From contig NZ_BEWB01000003.1 in NCBI RefSeq assembly GCF_003112555.1, positions 620,001-684,000 of the forward strand: 64,000 nucleotides of DNA, written 5' to 3'. The notes under the pieces are model-generated. The model was not told the origin of the DNA, ran no database searches, and worked only from the letters and a program-made list of their open reading frames with translations. Source of the stretch: Streptomyces coelicoflavus (GTDB lineage: Bacteria; Actinomycetota; Actinomycetes; Streptomycetales; Streptomycetaceae). Numbering within the stretch: the stretch's first letter is position 1; each line of letters opens with the position of its first letter. The position numbers and the translations under genes are program-made. Positions 48,520-56,347 of the stretch are shown here, in pieces.

Positions 48520-49557
48520 TCAGGCGCCGACGGCCTCGATGAGCCGGCGCACGATCGCGTGCCGGCCGGCGTCGTGGCGGCGCAGGAACTCCCGGAGCCG
48601 CTCGGCGTGCCGGTCGCTGCTGCACTGAAGGGGGTGGACGACCGCGTAGCCGCCCTCCTCGGCCACGTACGCGAGTTCGCGCAGCATGGGCACGGTGGGG
48701 TCGGTGACGAACTTCTCCAGGCCGGTCAGGGCCTCGTCGGTGCTCATGCCGCGCGGTGTCACCAGCTCGCCGGCGTCGGTGATCGCGCGGTAGAAGCGCA
48801 GCATCTCGTCGGCGAAGCACGCCCGCAGTTCGTCCTGCACCGCCGGCGTCCCGATCGCCTCGGTGAGCTTGGTGCAGGCCGCCTCGTCGGGCAGTGAGCC
48901 CAGGGTGAGGCGGTGGCTGACGGTCATGGTGCGCCGCCGCGAGGTGTCGCGCAGCAGCATCCGGACGGTACGGTCCAGCACCGTGGTGAAGCGCTCACCG
49001 GCGTCGGCGAGCCGCAGCCACAGGTCCCAGTCCTCCATCCCGATGTGGTCGGTGGTCCAGCCCCCGACGCTCTCGGGCAGTCCGCGCACGTGGCCGACGC
49101 GGGACGGCTCGTACAGCGGCCACAGGAGTTGCAGCTGCGGGTGCCACAGGCCGTTGAGCGGGTGCGAGCGGTACTCCTCCCCGCCCTGCTCGTTCATGCC
49201 GATGCTCGCCGTCGCCACCAGGCGCGCCCCGGCGTCGAACTCGCGCTGAAGCACGGCCAGGTGGTCGGGGAGCCACTCGTCGTCGTAGTCGAGGTAGGCG
49301 ATGGCCGGTGCCGTGGACGCGGCCAGGCCGATGTTGCGGGGGCCGCCGGGGTGGCCGTGCCGCTGCGTGCGGATCAGCTGGACGCGCTCGTCCTCGTAGG
49401 AGAGCACCACGTCGTCGGTGTCGTCGGTGCAGCCGTCGGACACCACGATCAGGCGCCAGTCCTCGAAGGTCTGGGCGAGCACACTGTCGATGGTCGTGCG
49501 GATGGCCTCGGACCGGTTCCAGGCCGGACAGATCACATCTATCGCTGCCGTGCTCAA
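48520..49557 (-). CDS. Family 2 (GT-A) glycosyltransferase
   Basis: The 345-residue protein starts with the GT-A nucleotide-sugar fold IDVICPAWNRSEAIRTTIDSVLAQTFEDWRLIVVSDGCTDDT and has the metal-binding acidic motif YLDYDDEWLP. The start is TTG 49557 with AGGAAG close upstream; no better start is in frame. It has no membrane segment. It heads the unit with rfbA (70-base gap) and rfbB, so it probably attaches the dTDP-derived sugar to the peptide, perhaps to a hydroxylated residue. The donor and acceptor are inferred. A SARP-type heptad pair lies upstream. Confidence 0.88.
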   Translation of the reverse strand: MSTAAIDVICPAWNRSEAIRTTIDSVLAQTFEDWRLIVVSDGCTDDTDDVVLSYEDERVQLIRTQRHGHPGGPRNIGLAASTAPAIAYLDYDDEWLPDHLAVLQREFDAGARLVATASIGMNEQGGEEYRSHPLNGLWHPQLQLLWPLYEPSRVGHVRGLPESVGGWTTDHIGMEDWDLWLRLADAGERFTTVLDRTVRMLLRDTSRRRTMTVSHRLTLGSLPDEAACTKLTEAIGTPAVQDELRACFADEMLRFYRAITDAGELVTPRGMSTDEALTGLEKFVTDPTVPMLRELAYVAEEGGYAVVHPLQCSSDRHAERLREFLRRHDAGRHAIVRRLIEAVGA

Positions 49558-49619
49558 GGGCTTCCTCGCAGACTCCTCAAGACGGCCGTCGTGCCGTCCC
49601 CGGTACCTTCGGAGCCCTG

Positions 49620-49637
49620 CCTACACGGCGCCTATAC
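49620..49637 (-). promoter_or_regulatory. SARP-type heptad pair GTATAGG-N4-GTGTAGG upstream of glycosyltransferase gene
   Basis: On the minus strand both heptads fit the cluster pattern and begin 11 bases apart, 63 bases before the TTG start. The following CAGGGCTCCGAAGGTA resembles the MbtH gene 2 promoter. Confidence 0.65.
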
Positions 49638-49671
49638 GCAGGGCGCCGGGCGGCCGGGCGCGGTGGCGCCG

Positions 49672-50526
49672 TCAGGCGAAGACGACGGTGCGGTGCCCGT
49701 TGGGCAGGACACGCCGCGCGCTGTGCCACTCGACGGCCCTGGCCAGCGCCTGGGCCTCCACGTCGCGCCCGATGGCCACCAGCTGCTCCGGGGTGACCGC
49801 GTGACTGACCCGGCGGACCTCCTGCTCGATGATCGGCCCCTCGTCGAGGTCGCCGGTCACGTAGTGCGCGGTGGCGCCGATCAGCTTCACCCCGCGGGCG
49901 TGCGCCTGGTGGTAGGGCTTGGCGCCCTTGAAGCTCGGCAGGAAGGAGTGGTGGATGTTGATGATCCGGTCGCTGAGCCGTTTGCAGAAGTGGTCCGAGA
50001 GGATCTGCATGTAGCGGGCCAGCACCACCAGTTCGACCTCTTCCGCCTCGACCAGGTCGAGCACCTGCTGCTCCGCGAGGGCTTTGGTGTCCTTCGTCAC
50101 CGGGATGTGGTGGAAGGGGATCCCGTGCGCGGCGACGAGGCCGCCGAGGTCCGGGTGGTTGGAGACGACGGCGGCGATGTCCACCGGCAGCGCGCCGGTG
50201 CTCGAGCGGAACAGCAGGTCGTTCAGGCAGTGCCCGAACTTGCTGACCATCAGCACGACCCGCATGCGCTCCTTCGCCCCGTGGATCTGCCAGTCCATTC
50301 GGAACGAGTCGCCGACGGCGCCGAAGCTGGCTCGCAGCTTGTCCACCGACACGGGCGGCTCGGCGCTGAACGCGACCCGCATGAAGAACCGCTCCGTGTC
50401 GTGGTCGCTGAACTGCTGGCTGTCCTCGATGTTGCATCCCGTCATGAACAGGTAGCTGGACACGGCGTGCACGATGCCCTGCCCCTCGGGGCAGGAGAGC
50501 GTGAGGACGTACTGCTCGGCGGGCAT
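49672..50526 (-). CDS. purU: Formyltetrahydrofolate deformylase
   Basis: This 284-residue protein has an N-terminal ACT-like regulatory domain (YVLTLSCPEGQGIVHAVSSYLF, about 1-90) and a C-terminal formyl-hydrolase domain with the catalytic Asn/His/Asp segments SNHPDL, NIHHSFLPSFKGA and GDLDEGPII. It hydrolyses 10-formyl-THF to THF and formate and balances one-carbon pools. ATG 50526 is preceded by GGAGAC. It stands outside the heptad-bearing units and is most simply read as flanking metabolism, though a supporting role for methylation or serine/glycine supply cannot be excluded. Confidence 0.93.
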   Translation of the reverse strand: MPAEQYVLTLSCPEGQGIVHAVSSYLFMTGCNIEDSQQFSDHDTERFFMRVAFSAEPPVSVDKLRASFGAVGDSFRMDWQIHGAKERMRVVLMVSKFGHCLNDLLFRSSTGALPVDIAAVVSNHPDLGGLVAAHGIPFHHIPVTKDTKALAEQQVLDLVEAEEVELVVLARYMQILSDHFCKRLSDRIINIHHSFLPSFKGAKPYHQAHARGVKLIGATAHYVTGDLDEGPIIEQEVRRVSHAVTPEQLVAIGRDVEAQALARAVEWHSARRVLPNGHRTVVFA

Positions 50527-50643
50527 GGGCGTCTCCGATACGTGGGGGCCGTCGCGTGATGAGGCGAGGCCACCCAAGCGGTGGTGTCCATTTTTTTCAT
50601 ACGTGCGCCGGGGCGGGCGGGGAGCAGGTGCGGGGTCCGTCCC

Positions 50644-52335
50644 TCACTTCGCCTCCGCGTAGCACTCGACCACCGCGGTGGTGAACGGGAACCGCACCGG
50701 CGTGGGCCCGAACGTCAGCCGTCCCGCCAGCTCCGCCGCGTCCCGGATCGCCGCGACGACGGTGCCGGCCTCCTCCTCGGGACAGTGCACGATCACCTCG
50801 TCGTGCTGGAAGAAGACCAGCTCGGCCGCCATGTCCGCGCAGGTCCGGCGCAGCGCGGCGAGCAGGAGCAGGGCCCAGTCGGCGGCGCTGCCCTGGACGA
50901 CGAAGTTGCGGGCGAAGCGGCCGCGCGCACGGGGGTTGGTGGACGCGTAGCCCGGCACCCACTCCTGCGGGCGGCCCGCGGCGTCGGAGGGGTCGTCCTG
51001 CGGCAGGCCCGCCTCCTCGGCGCCGTCGGCCGCGCCGGCCGCGGGCGGGCAGGTGCGGCCCAGCCAGGTGCGCACCAGCCGGCCCTCCTCGCCGGCGCGG
51101 GCCGCGTCGTCGACGTAGGCCACCGCGCGGGGGAAACGGCGTCTGAGCGCGGCCAGGTTCTTCAGGCCGTCGCCGGAGGTCTGGCCGTAGACCGCACCGA
51201 GCACGGCGAGCTTGGCCTGGGCGCGGTCGCCGGAGAAGGCGTGGTCGGAGACCGACTGGTAGAGGTCGGTCTCCCGGCCGGCCACCTCCATCAGACCGGG
51301 GTCGCGGGAGATCGCCGCCAGGACGCGCGGCTCCATCTGGTCGGCGTCGGCGACGACCAGCCGCCAGCCCGGGTCGGCGACGACGGCGCGGCGGATCACC
51401 TTGGGGATCTGGAGCCCGCCCCCGCCGTTGGTGACCCAGCGGCCGGTGACGGTGCCGCCGGCCAGGAGCTCGGGGCGGAACCGTCCGTCGCGCACCCAGT
51501 CCTGGAGCCAGGACCAGCCGTGGGCCACCCAGATCCGGTACAGCTTCTTGTACTCGATCAGCGGCTTCACCGCCGGGTGGTCCAGCGCCTCCAGCTCCCA
51601 GCGGCGGGTGGAGCCGACCTTCACGCCCGCCTGCCCGAACGCCTTGACCACGTCCGCGGGCAGGTCGGGCCGCACCCGGCGGCCGAAGGCGGCGGACACC
51701 TCGTCCGTCAGCTCGGCCAGGCGGCGCGGCTCGCCCCCGCCCGCATACCGCTCGCCCAGCAGGTCGTGCAGCACCTCGCGGTGCACGTCGGCCCGCCAGG
51801 GCAGTCCCGCGCGGTTCATCTCGGCGGCCACCAGCATCCCCGCCGACTCGGCCGCCGTCAGCAGCCGCATCCGGTCGGGGTGTGCCGAGCGGTCGTGCCG
51901 GTGCTGCTGCTCGGCGTAGACGGTGAGCAGGTCGGGGAGGGGGAGGTGGACGGCCTGGGGCTCGAAGAGCGGGGACTGGGCGCCGGGCTCGGCGGAGCGC
52001 TGCGGCGGGTCGGGCGGCACGGGGCCGCCGCGCAGCCGGGCCAGGGCGGCCGCGGCCGAGTGCGGCTCCCCGTACCGCCCCTCGTGGCCGAGCAGGAGGG
52101 TCTCGGCGGCCTCCACGTCGTAGCACCGCTCCACCCGCACCCCCGCGGCGAGCAGGTGCGGCGCGATCTCGGCGGTGGACCGCCACACCCAGCGGGCGAC
52201 GTCCGGCCTGCTCCGCACGGCCCCGGCGAGGTCGGGCTCCCGCCGCACCGGTCCGGCGGGCAGCCCGTCGTGGCCGAGGGGCGCGATGTCCACGCCACCG
52301 CCCTCGGCCACCGCGAGCGCCCACCTCTCGGCCAT
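50644..52335 (-). CDS. Family A DNA polymerase (bifunctional 3'-5' exonuclease/DNA polymerase type)
   Basis: The 563-residue protein carries family A polymerase motifs: motif A in modified form (VVADADQMEPRVLAAIS in place of DYSQIELR), motif B RAQAKLAVLGAVYG, and motif C FFQHDEVIVHC with the catalytic Asp-Glu. The N-terminal 200 residues are a reduced exonuclease-like region without clear acidic catalytic motifs. It is shorter than PolI (about 900 residues) and lacks the 5' nuclease domain. Many Streptomyces genomes encode such a second enzyme; a repair role is likely but not shown. A 38-bp tandem repeat lies just upstream. Confidence 0.9.
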   Translation of the reverse strand: MAERWALAVAEGGGVDIAPLGHDGLPAGPVRREPDLAGAVRSRPDVARWVWRSTAEIAPHLLAAGVRVERCYDVEAAETLLLGHEGRYGEPHSAAAALARLRGGPVPPDPPQRSAEPGAQSPLFEPQAVHLPLPDLLTVYAEQQHRHDRSAHPDRMRLLTAAESAGMLVAAEMNRAGLPWRADVHREVLHDLLGERYAGGGEPRRLAELTDEVSAAFGRRVRPDLPADVVKAFGQAGVKVGSTRRWELEALDHPAVKPLIEYKKLYRIWVAHGWSWLQDWVRDGRFRPELLAGGTVTGRWVTNGGGGLQIPKVIRRAVVADPGWRLVVADADQMEPRVLAAISRDPGLMEVAGRETDLYQSVSDHAFSGDRAQAKLAVLGAVYGQTSGDGLKNLAALRRRFPRAVAYVDDAARAGEEGRLVRTWLGRTCPPAAGAADGAEEAGLPQDDPSDAAGRPQEWVPGYASTNPRARGRFARNFVVQGSAADWALLLLAALRRTCADMAAELVFFQHDEVIVHCPEEEAGTVVAAIRDAAELAGRLTFGPTPVRFPFTTAVVECYAEAK

Positions 52336-52380
52336 GCCGCGAGTCTCGCAGGCGGGTCTGACATCGGCCCCGCGACGGCG

Positions 52381-52571
52381 GGCCCCGGTCCGCGTCGCCT
52401 TGCCGGCAGCGCGGGAGCGGGCCTCGGCCCGCGCCGCCCAGCCGGCTTGGCGGTGGTGGCCTCGGTCCGCGGCGCCCTGCCGGCTTGGCGGTGGTGGCCT
52501 AGGCCCTCCTTGCCTTGCCGGCCTGGTGGTGGTGGCCTCGGCCCGCGTCGCCCTGTCGACCCGGCGGCGGG
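52381..52571. repeat. 38-bp tandem repeat, about five copies
   Basis: Four contiguous 38-base units start at 52420, 52458, 52496 and 52534, and a more diverged unit lies at 52381-52418. Each begins GGCCTCGG or similar and ends GGCGGTGGT or similar. The unit length is not a multiple of three, and the array stops three bases before the stop codon of the Clp-N gene. It fills most of the 238-bp gap before the polymerase gene. Confidence 0.85.
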
Positions 52572-52573
52572 TC

Positions 52574-53335
52574 TCAGCCTTCCCCGTCCTCCGGCCCGCC
52601 CTCCCCGCCGTTCTCGGTCACCTTGATGAACTGCGCCAGCGCCTCCGTGACGTAGCCCTCGGTGGCCTCCTTGCCGAGGCCGAGCCCGCTGAGCACGCCC
52701 TCGCCGTCCTCGTGCTCCAGCAGGGCCAGCAGGATGTGCTCGGTGCCGATGTAGTTGTGACCGAGGCGCAGGGCCTCGCGGAAGGTGAGTTCGAGGACCT
52801 TCTTGGCGGCGGGGCCGTAGGGCACCAGCTCCGGGACCTCGGAGGCGGCGGGCGGGAGGGCGGCGAGTGCCGCCTCGCGGACCGCGTCGAAGGTGACGCC
52901 CTGCGCGGCGATCGCCTTGGCGGACAGGCTCTCGTTCTGCGTGAGCAGGCCCAGGACCAGGTGCTCGGGCAGTCCCTCGGTGTTGCCCGCGGTCTTGGCC
53001 GCGTTGTGGGCGGCCATCACGGCTTCGCGCGCGCGGGTCGTGTAACGGCTGAAGCCCTGGCTCGCGTCCAGGTCGGCGGACTCCTTGGGCACGAAGCGCT
53101 TCTGCGCCGCCTGCCGGGTGACGCCCATGCTCTTGCCGATGTCCGTCCAGGACGCGCCCGAACGCCGGGCCTGGTCCACGAAGTGACCGATGAGGTGGTC
53201 GGCCACCTCACCGAGGTGCTCGCCCGCGATGACGGCGTCCTGGAGCTGTGCCAGGGGTTCCTGGTGCACCTTCTTGATGGCGGTGATGAGTTCGTCGAGG
53301 CGTACGGATGACGTGATGCTCGGGTCGGTCGTCAT
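52574..53335 (-). CDS. Clp amino-terminal domain protein with N-terminal HTH
   Basis: This 253-residue protein has a helix-turn-helix-like segment (WTDIGKSMGVTRQAAQKRF, about 63-81) followed by two Clp-N repeats (EHLVLGLLTQNES and TEHILLALLEHED). It has no AAA ATPase part, so it is not a ClpA/ClpC chaperone; it could be a regulator or adaptor. The gene has a strong promoter, TTGACA-N17-TACGGT on the minus strand, whose start point falls at the ATG, so the mRNA is probably leaderless. Two TGTCAACC dyads overlap this promoter, and self-repression by the HTH is plausible. The C-terminus is acidic and glycine-rich. Confidence 0.88.
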   Translation of the reverse strand: MTTDPSITSSVRLDELITAIKKVHQEPLAQLQDAVIAGEHLGEVADHLIGHFVDQARRSGASWTDIGKSMGVTRQAAQKRFVPKESADLDASQGFSRYTTRAREAVMAAHNAAKTAGNTEGLPEHLVLGLLTQNESLSAKAIAAQGVTFDAVREAALAALPPAASEVPELVPYGPAAKKVLELTFREALRLGHNYIGTEHILLALLEHEDGEGVLSGLGLGKEATEGYVTEALAQFIKVTENGGEGGPEDGEG

Positions 53336-53336
53336 G

Positions 53337-53383
53337 TGTCAACCGTAGGTTGCGCCCCCCTTACTGTCAACCGAAGGTTGACA
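53337..53383. promoter_or_regulatory. Leaderless promoter with two TGTCAACC-N3-GGTTGACA operators
   Basis: The dyad TGTCAACCGAAGGTTGACA (53365-53383) overlaps the -35 TTGACA of the Clp-N gene, and a second, less perfect copy (53337-53352) covers the -10 and reaches the start codon. Such placement would give tight repression. Confidence 0.7.
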
Positions 53384-53426
53384 CCGGAAAAGGGGGACTC
53401 ATCGGCACTCGTGGCACCATCACCGG

Positions 53427-54590
53427 GTGAGTACGCCCCGCACCGTCGACCGTGCCTTCGAGACCGCCCTGTACGACACCGCCGACGACGCCCTCGACAC
53501 GGCGGCCTCGCTGCTCGCGGCCGACCCGGCGGCGGACGCGGAACTGGCCCGGCGCGGCGAGGAGTTCGTGGCCACGGCCTGGCGGCGCGGCTGGCAGCCC
53601 GCCGACCTGGTGCGCATCGTGCGGCGCGAACTGGGCGACGTGCACGTACGGCTGGCGGCGGCACTGATCCGCGCCCAGGCCGCGGACGACCGCCCGCGCG
53701 GACCCCGCTGGGCCGCACAGCTCGACGCCGTGACCGACCGGGCGCCGTCCCCCGCCGACCGCTTCTCGCACGCCACCGCCGTACTCGAGCTGTACCGCCT
53801 GCTGCTGCGGCTGCCCGCGCTCGAACCGCTGGACGAAGCGCCGGGCGCGGCACGTCGCGAGGCCCGGCCCGAGTCGCGCGCCCTCGCCCGCATCCGCGCG
53901 CTGCTCGCCAAGGCGGAGGCGACCGGGTATCCCGAGGAGGCGGAGGCGCTGAGCGCCAAGGCGCAGGAGCTGATGGCCCGGCACAGCGTCGACGAGGCGC
54001 TGCTGGCCGCGCAGGCGCAGGGGCTCGCCTCCTCGCCCGACACCCCGGGCGCGTGCCGGATCGGGGTGGAGCCGCCCTACGAGCAGGCCAGGGCGGTGCT
54101 GCTGGACGCGGTGGCCGACGCCAACCACTGCCGGGCCGTGTGGAACGAGGCCTTCGGTTTCTCCACGGTCGTCGGTTTCGAGGCCGACCTGGACGCGGTC
54201 GAACTCCTCTACACCTCCCTGCTGGTGCAGGCCGAGGCCGCGATGGCGAAGGCGGAGGCCGGGCAGCGGGCCGGCGGACGCAAGCGCACCAAGACCTTCC
54301 GGCAGTCGTTCCTCGCCGCCTACGCCCACCGCGCGGGCACCAGGCTCCGGGCCGCGGCCGAGGCGGCCACCGCCGAATCCGCGGCCACCGGTGCGGCGGC
54401 GGACGCGGACCTCCTGCCGGTGCTCGCCTCCCGCGAGGTGGCGGTCACCGAGCGGCTGGAGCGGCTGTTCCCGGAGACGACCACGACCCGCCTGCGCGGT
54501 GTCTCGGACGCGGCGGGCTGGACGGAGGGCACCCGTGCGGCCGACGACGCCCGGGTCGAAGGCCGGCGGCCGTTGCGGCCGGGGCGGTAG
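53427..54590 (+). CDS. DUF2786 domain protein
   Basis: The 387-residue protein contains the DUF2786 region ALARIRALLAKAEATGYPEEAEALSAKAQELMARHSVDEALL (about 150-195), a short helical module of unknown function, and a conserved second half (NHCRAVWNEAFGFSTVVGFEADLDAVELLYTSLL) and GRKRTKTFRQSFLAAYAHR. No enzymatic motif or membrane segment is seen. It starts at GTG 53427, divergent from the Clp-N gene across the operator region. The function is unknown. Confidence 0.88.
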   Translation: MSTPRTVDRAFETALYDTADDALDTAASLLAADPAADAELARRGEEFVATAWRRGWQPADLVRIVRRELGDVHVRLAAALIRAQAADDRPRGPRWAAQLDAVTDRAPSPADRFSHATAVLELYRLLLRLPALEPLDEAPGAARREARPESRALARIRALLAKAEATGYPEEAEALSAKAQELMARHSVDEALLAAQAQGLASSPDTPGACRIGVEPPYEQARAVLLDAVADANHCRAVWNEAFGFSTVVGFEADLDAVELLYTSLLVQAEAAMAKAEAGQRAGGRKRTKTFRQSFLAAYAHRAGTRLRAAAEAATAESAATGAAADADLLPVLASREVAVTERLERLFPETTTTRLRGVSDAAGWTEGTRAADDARVEGRRPLRPGR

Positions 54591-54634
54591 CCCGCCCCCG
54601 GACGCGAGCCCCGTTCACCGGAGAAGGACCCCGT

Positions 54635-55255
54635 TCAGGAGCCGAGGCCCTCGGTCGGCAGTCCGGGCGGCAGCGAACCGCCTTCGGACCGGGTGTACGT
54701 CTCCTCGCCGACACCGCCCTCCCACGTCACCCTGAGCGAGGTGGCGTCGACCGACTCGACCGTGCCGGTCGACCGGTCGTCACCTCCCGCGGTGCACTTC
54801 AGACGGATGGTCCGGGTGCCGGAGGCCTCCCCGGCGGTGCCGCTGCACACGGTCCCGCCGGTGGCGAAGAGGGCGGCCTTGCCACCGTTGACCATCAGGG
54901 CGACGGCCTGGCCGTCGGCGGTGGCCAGCCAGCTGCCCTCCAGGCCCTCGTCGGCGGACGGCGCCCCGCCGCCGGAGCCGCCGGAACCGCCGGTCTCCGC
55001 GCTCGTCGAGGCGCTGGGCGCCGCCGACGCCTCGTCACCCCCGCCGTCGGAACCGTCGTCGGAGCCGCCGTCGGTGCAGGCGGTCAGCGCCAGCGCGCCC
55101 ACCAGTGCGACGGCCGCGGCCGCGGCCCGCACGGGGCGTCGCCCCGAACGCGCGCGAGGGTCCGGGGCAGCGTTGGCCGTACGCGCGGCCCCGCCCCCGG
55201 CCGCACCACTCGTACTCGCCGTACTCGCCGTTCTCTCCGCAGTCACCCACGTCAC
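54635..55255 (-). CDS. Predicted lipoprotein of unknown function
   Basis: The 206-residue protein has a basic, Ala-rich N-terminus, a hydrophobic stretch AAAAAVALVGALALTAC with a lipobox LTAC (Cys about 60), a long Ser/Gly/Asp-rich linker, and a C-terminal domain of about 100 residues with two cysteines (GGTVCSG, RLKCTAG) and repeated beta-strand patterns. GTG 55255 is favoured because GGAG lies six bases upstream, though this leaves an unusually long region before the signal core; a later start is possible. It follows rpsN by 53 bases on the same strand. No function is assigned. Confidence 0.8.
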   Translation of the reverse strand: MTWVTAERTASTASTSGAAGGGAARTANAAPDPRARSGRRPVRAAAAAVALVGALALTACTDGGSDDGSDGGGDEASAAPSASTSAETGGSGGSGGGAPSADEGLEGSWLATADGQAVALMVNGGKAALFATGGTVCSGTAGEASGTRTIRLKCTAGGDDRSTGTVESVDATSLRVTWEGGVGEETYTRSEGGSLPPGLPTEGLGS

Positions 55256-55308
55256 CGGAAGCTCCAAGCTGTAGCCGGACGGCCGGTTCGGCCCCGAACA
55301 GCCGCAAG

Positions 55309-55614
55309 CTACCAGGAGGACTTGCGCACCCCGGGCAGATGCCCGGCGTGCGCCTGCTCACGCAGATTCACCCGGGAGAGCCCGAAGACCCGGAAGTATC
55401 CGCGCGGGCGCCCGTCCACCTGGTCGCGGTTGCGCACCCGCGTGGGGCTCGCGTCGCGCGGCTGCCGGCGCAGTTCCCGCTGGGCGGCGAGCCGTTCGGC
55501 CTCCGTCGAGGAGGGGCGGCGGACGATCTCCTTCAACTCGGCCCGGCGCGCCGCGTACCGCGCGACGGTCGCCTGCCGCTGCTCGTTCTTCGCGATCTTG
55601 CTCTTCTTCGCCAT
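55309..55614 (-). CDS. rpsN: Ribosomal protein S14, zinc-independent paralogue
   Basis: The 101-residue protein is the long S14 type ([13 protein letters not shown]...[25 protein letters not shown]) without any CxxC pair, so it does not bind zinc. Its ATG shares one base with the stop of the rpmB gene (TGATG). It belongs to the Zur-box cassette and would replace the zinc-containing S14 when zinc is scarce. Confidence 0.96.
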   Translation of the reverse strand: MAKKSKIAKNEQRQATVARYAARRAELKEIVRRPSSTEAERLAAQRELRRQPRDASPTRVRNRDQVDGRPRGYFRVFGLSRVNLREQAHAGHLPGVRKSSW

Positions 55615-55850
55615 CAGATCCTCACTCCCCGGGCACGGATGCGTGCCACCGCCGCCTCGACGCCGATCGAGTCGACCGTCCTGATCCCCTTCGTGCTCAG
55701 CCGCAGCCGTACGTGCCGGCTCTCGCTCGCCAGCCAGTAGCGCTTGGTCTGGATGTTGGGGTCGAAGCGGCGCGAGGTGCGCCGGTGGGAGTGCGAGATG
55801 CGGTTGCCGAATCCGGGCTGTGCCCCGGTCAGCATGCAGTGGGCGGACAC
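55614..55850 (-). CDS. rpmB: Ribosomal protein L28 paralogue
   Basis: From GTG 55850 the protein is 78 residues and begins [31 protein letters not shown], a standard L28 start; GGAGGAGAG lies ten bases upstream. The longer in-frame sequence upstream is not L28-like. It has a single cysteine and no zinc ribbon. It is the first gene of the leftward arm of the cassette, 43 bases from the Zur box. Confidence 0.94.
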   Translation of the reverse strand: MSAHCMLTGAQPGFGNRISHSHRRTSRRFDPNIQTKRYWLASESRHVRLRLSTKGIRTVDSIGVEAAVARIRARGVRI

Positions 55851-55893
55851 GGTGACGTACCTCTCCTCCGGGCCGGACGGGCCCAACTGTTAA

Positions 55894-55908
55894 TGGAATT
55901 CATTTTCA
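55894..55908. promoter_or_regulatory. Zur box in divergent ribosomal-protein promoter
   Basis: TGGAATTCATTTTCA matches the Streptomyces Zur consensus TGAAAATCATTTTCA, as I recall it, at 13 of 15 positions. It lies exactly in the spacer between a weak -35 (55887-55892) and a -10 TAAGAT (55910-55915) for rpmG, whose start is only six bases further, so that mRNA may be leaderless. Confidence 0.8.
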
Positions 55909-55921
55909 GTAAGATAGCAGC

Positions 55922-56086
55922 ATGGCACGCAACGAACTCCGACCGGTCATCAAGCTCCGGTCCACCGCCGGGACCGGCTACACCTACGTCACCCGCAAGA
56001 ACCGCCGCAACGACCCGGACCGGCTGGTCCTGTGCAAGTACGACCCCATGGCGGGCCGTCACGTCGACTTCCGAGAGGAGCGCTGA
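55922..56086 (+). CDS. rpmG: Ribosomal protein L33, zinc-independent paralogue
   Basis: This 54-residue protein ([35 protein letters not shown]...) is L33 with only one cysteine (LCKYDP) and no CxxC pairs, hence the zinc-free form. No ribosome site is seen; the -10 TAAGAT is six bases upstream, fitting a leaderless transcript. It opens the rightward arm of the cassette and is followed after six bases by rpmE2. Confidence 0.95.
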   Translation: MARNELRPVIKLRSTAGTGYTYVTRKNRRNDPDRLVLCKYDPMAGRHVDFREER

Positions 56087-56092
56087 ACCGCC

Positions 56093-56347
56093 GTGCGCAA
56101 GGGAATCCACCCCGAGTACCGCCCCGTCGTCTTCCGCGACCGGGCCGCGGACTACGCCTTCCTCACCCGCTCGACCATGACCAGTGAGCGCACGGTCGAG
56201 TGGGAGGACGGCCGCACCTACCCGGTCGTCGACGTCGAGATCTCCCACGTCAGCCACCCCTTCTACACCGGCACCGCCCGCGTCCTGGACACCGCCGGAC
56301 GTGTGGAGCGCTTCGAGCGCCGGTACGGGAAGGAGGGCGGGGCGTGA
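56093..56347 (+). CDS. rpmE2: Ribosomal protein L31 type B (zinc-independent)
   Basis: The 84-residue protein ([29 protein letters not shown]...[11 protein letters not shown]) is the cysteine-free type B L31. It replaces the zinc-containing L31 under zinc limitation. GTG 56093 lies six bases after rpmG, within the GAGGAG of that gene's end, and its stop overlaps the GTG of the COG0523 gene. Confidence 0.96.
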   Translation: MRKGIHPEYRPVVFRDRAADYAFLTRSTMTSERTVEWEDGRTYPVVDVEISHVSHPFYTGTARVLDTAGRVERFERRYGKEGGA

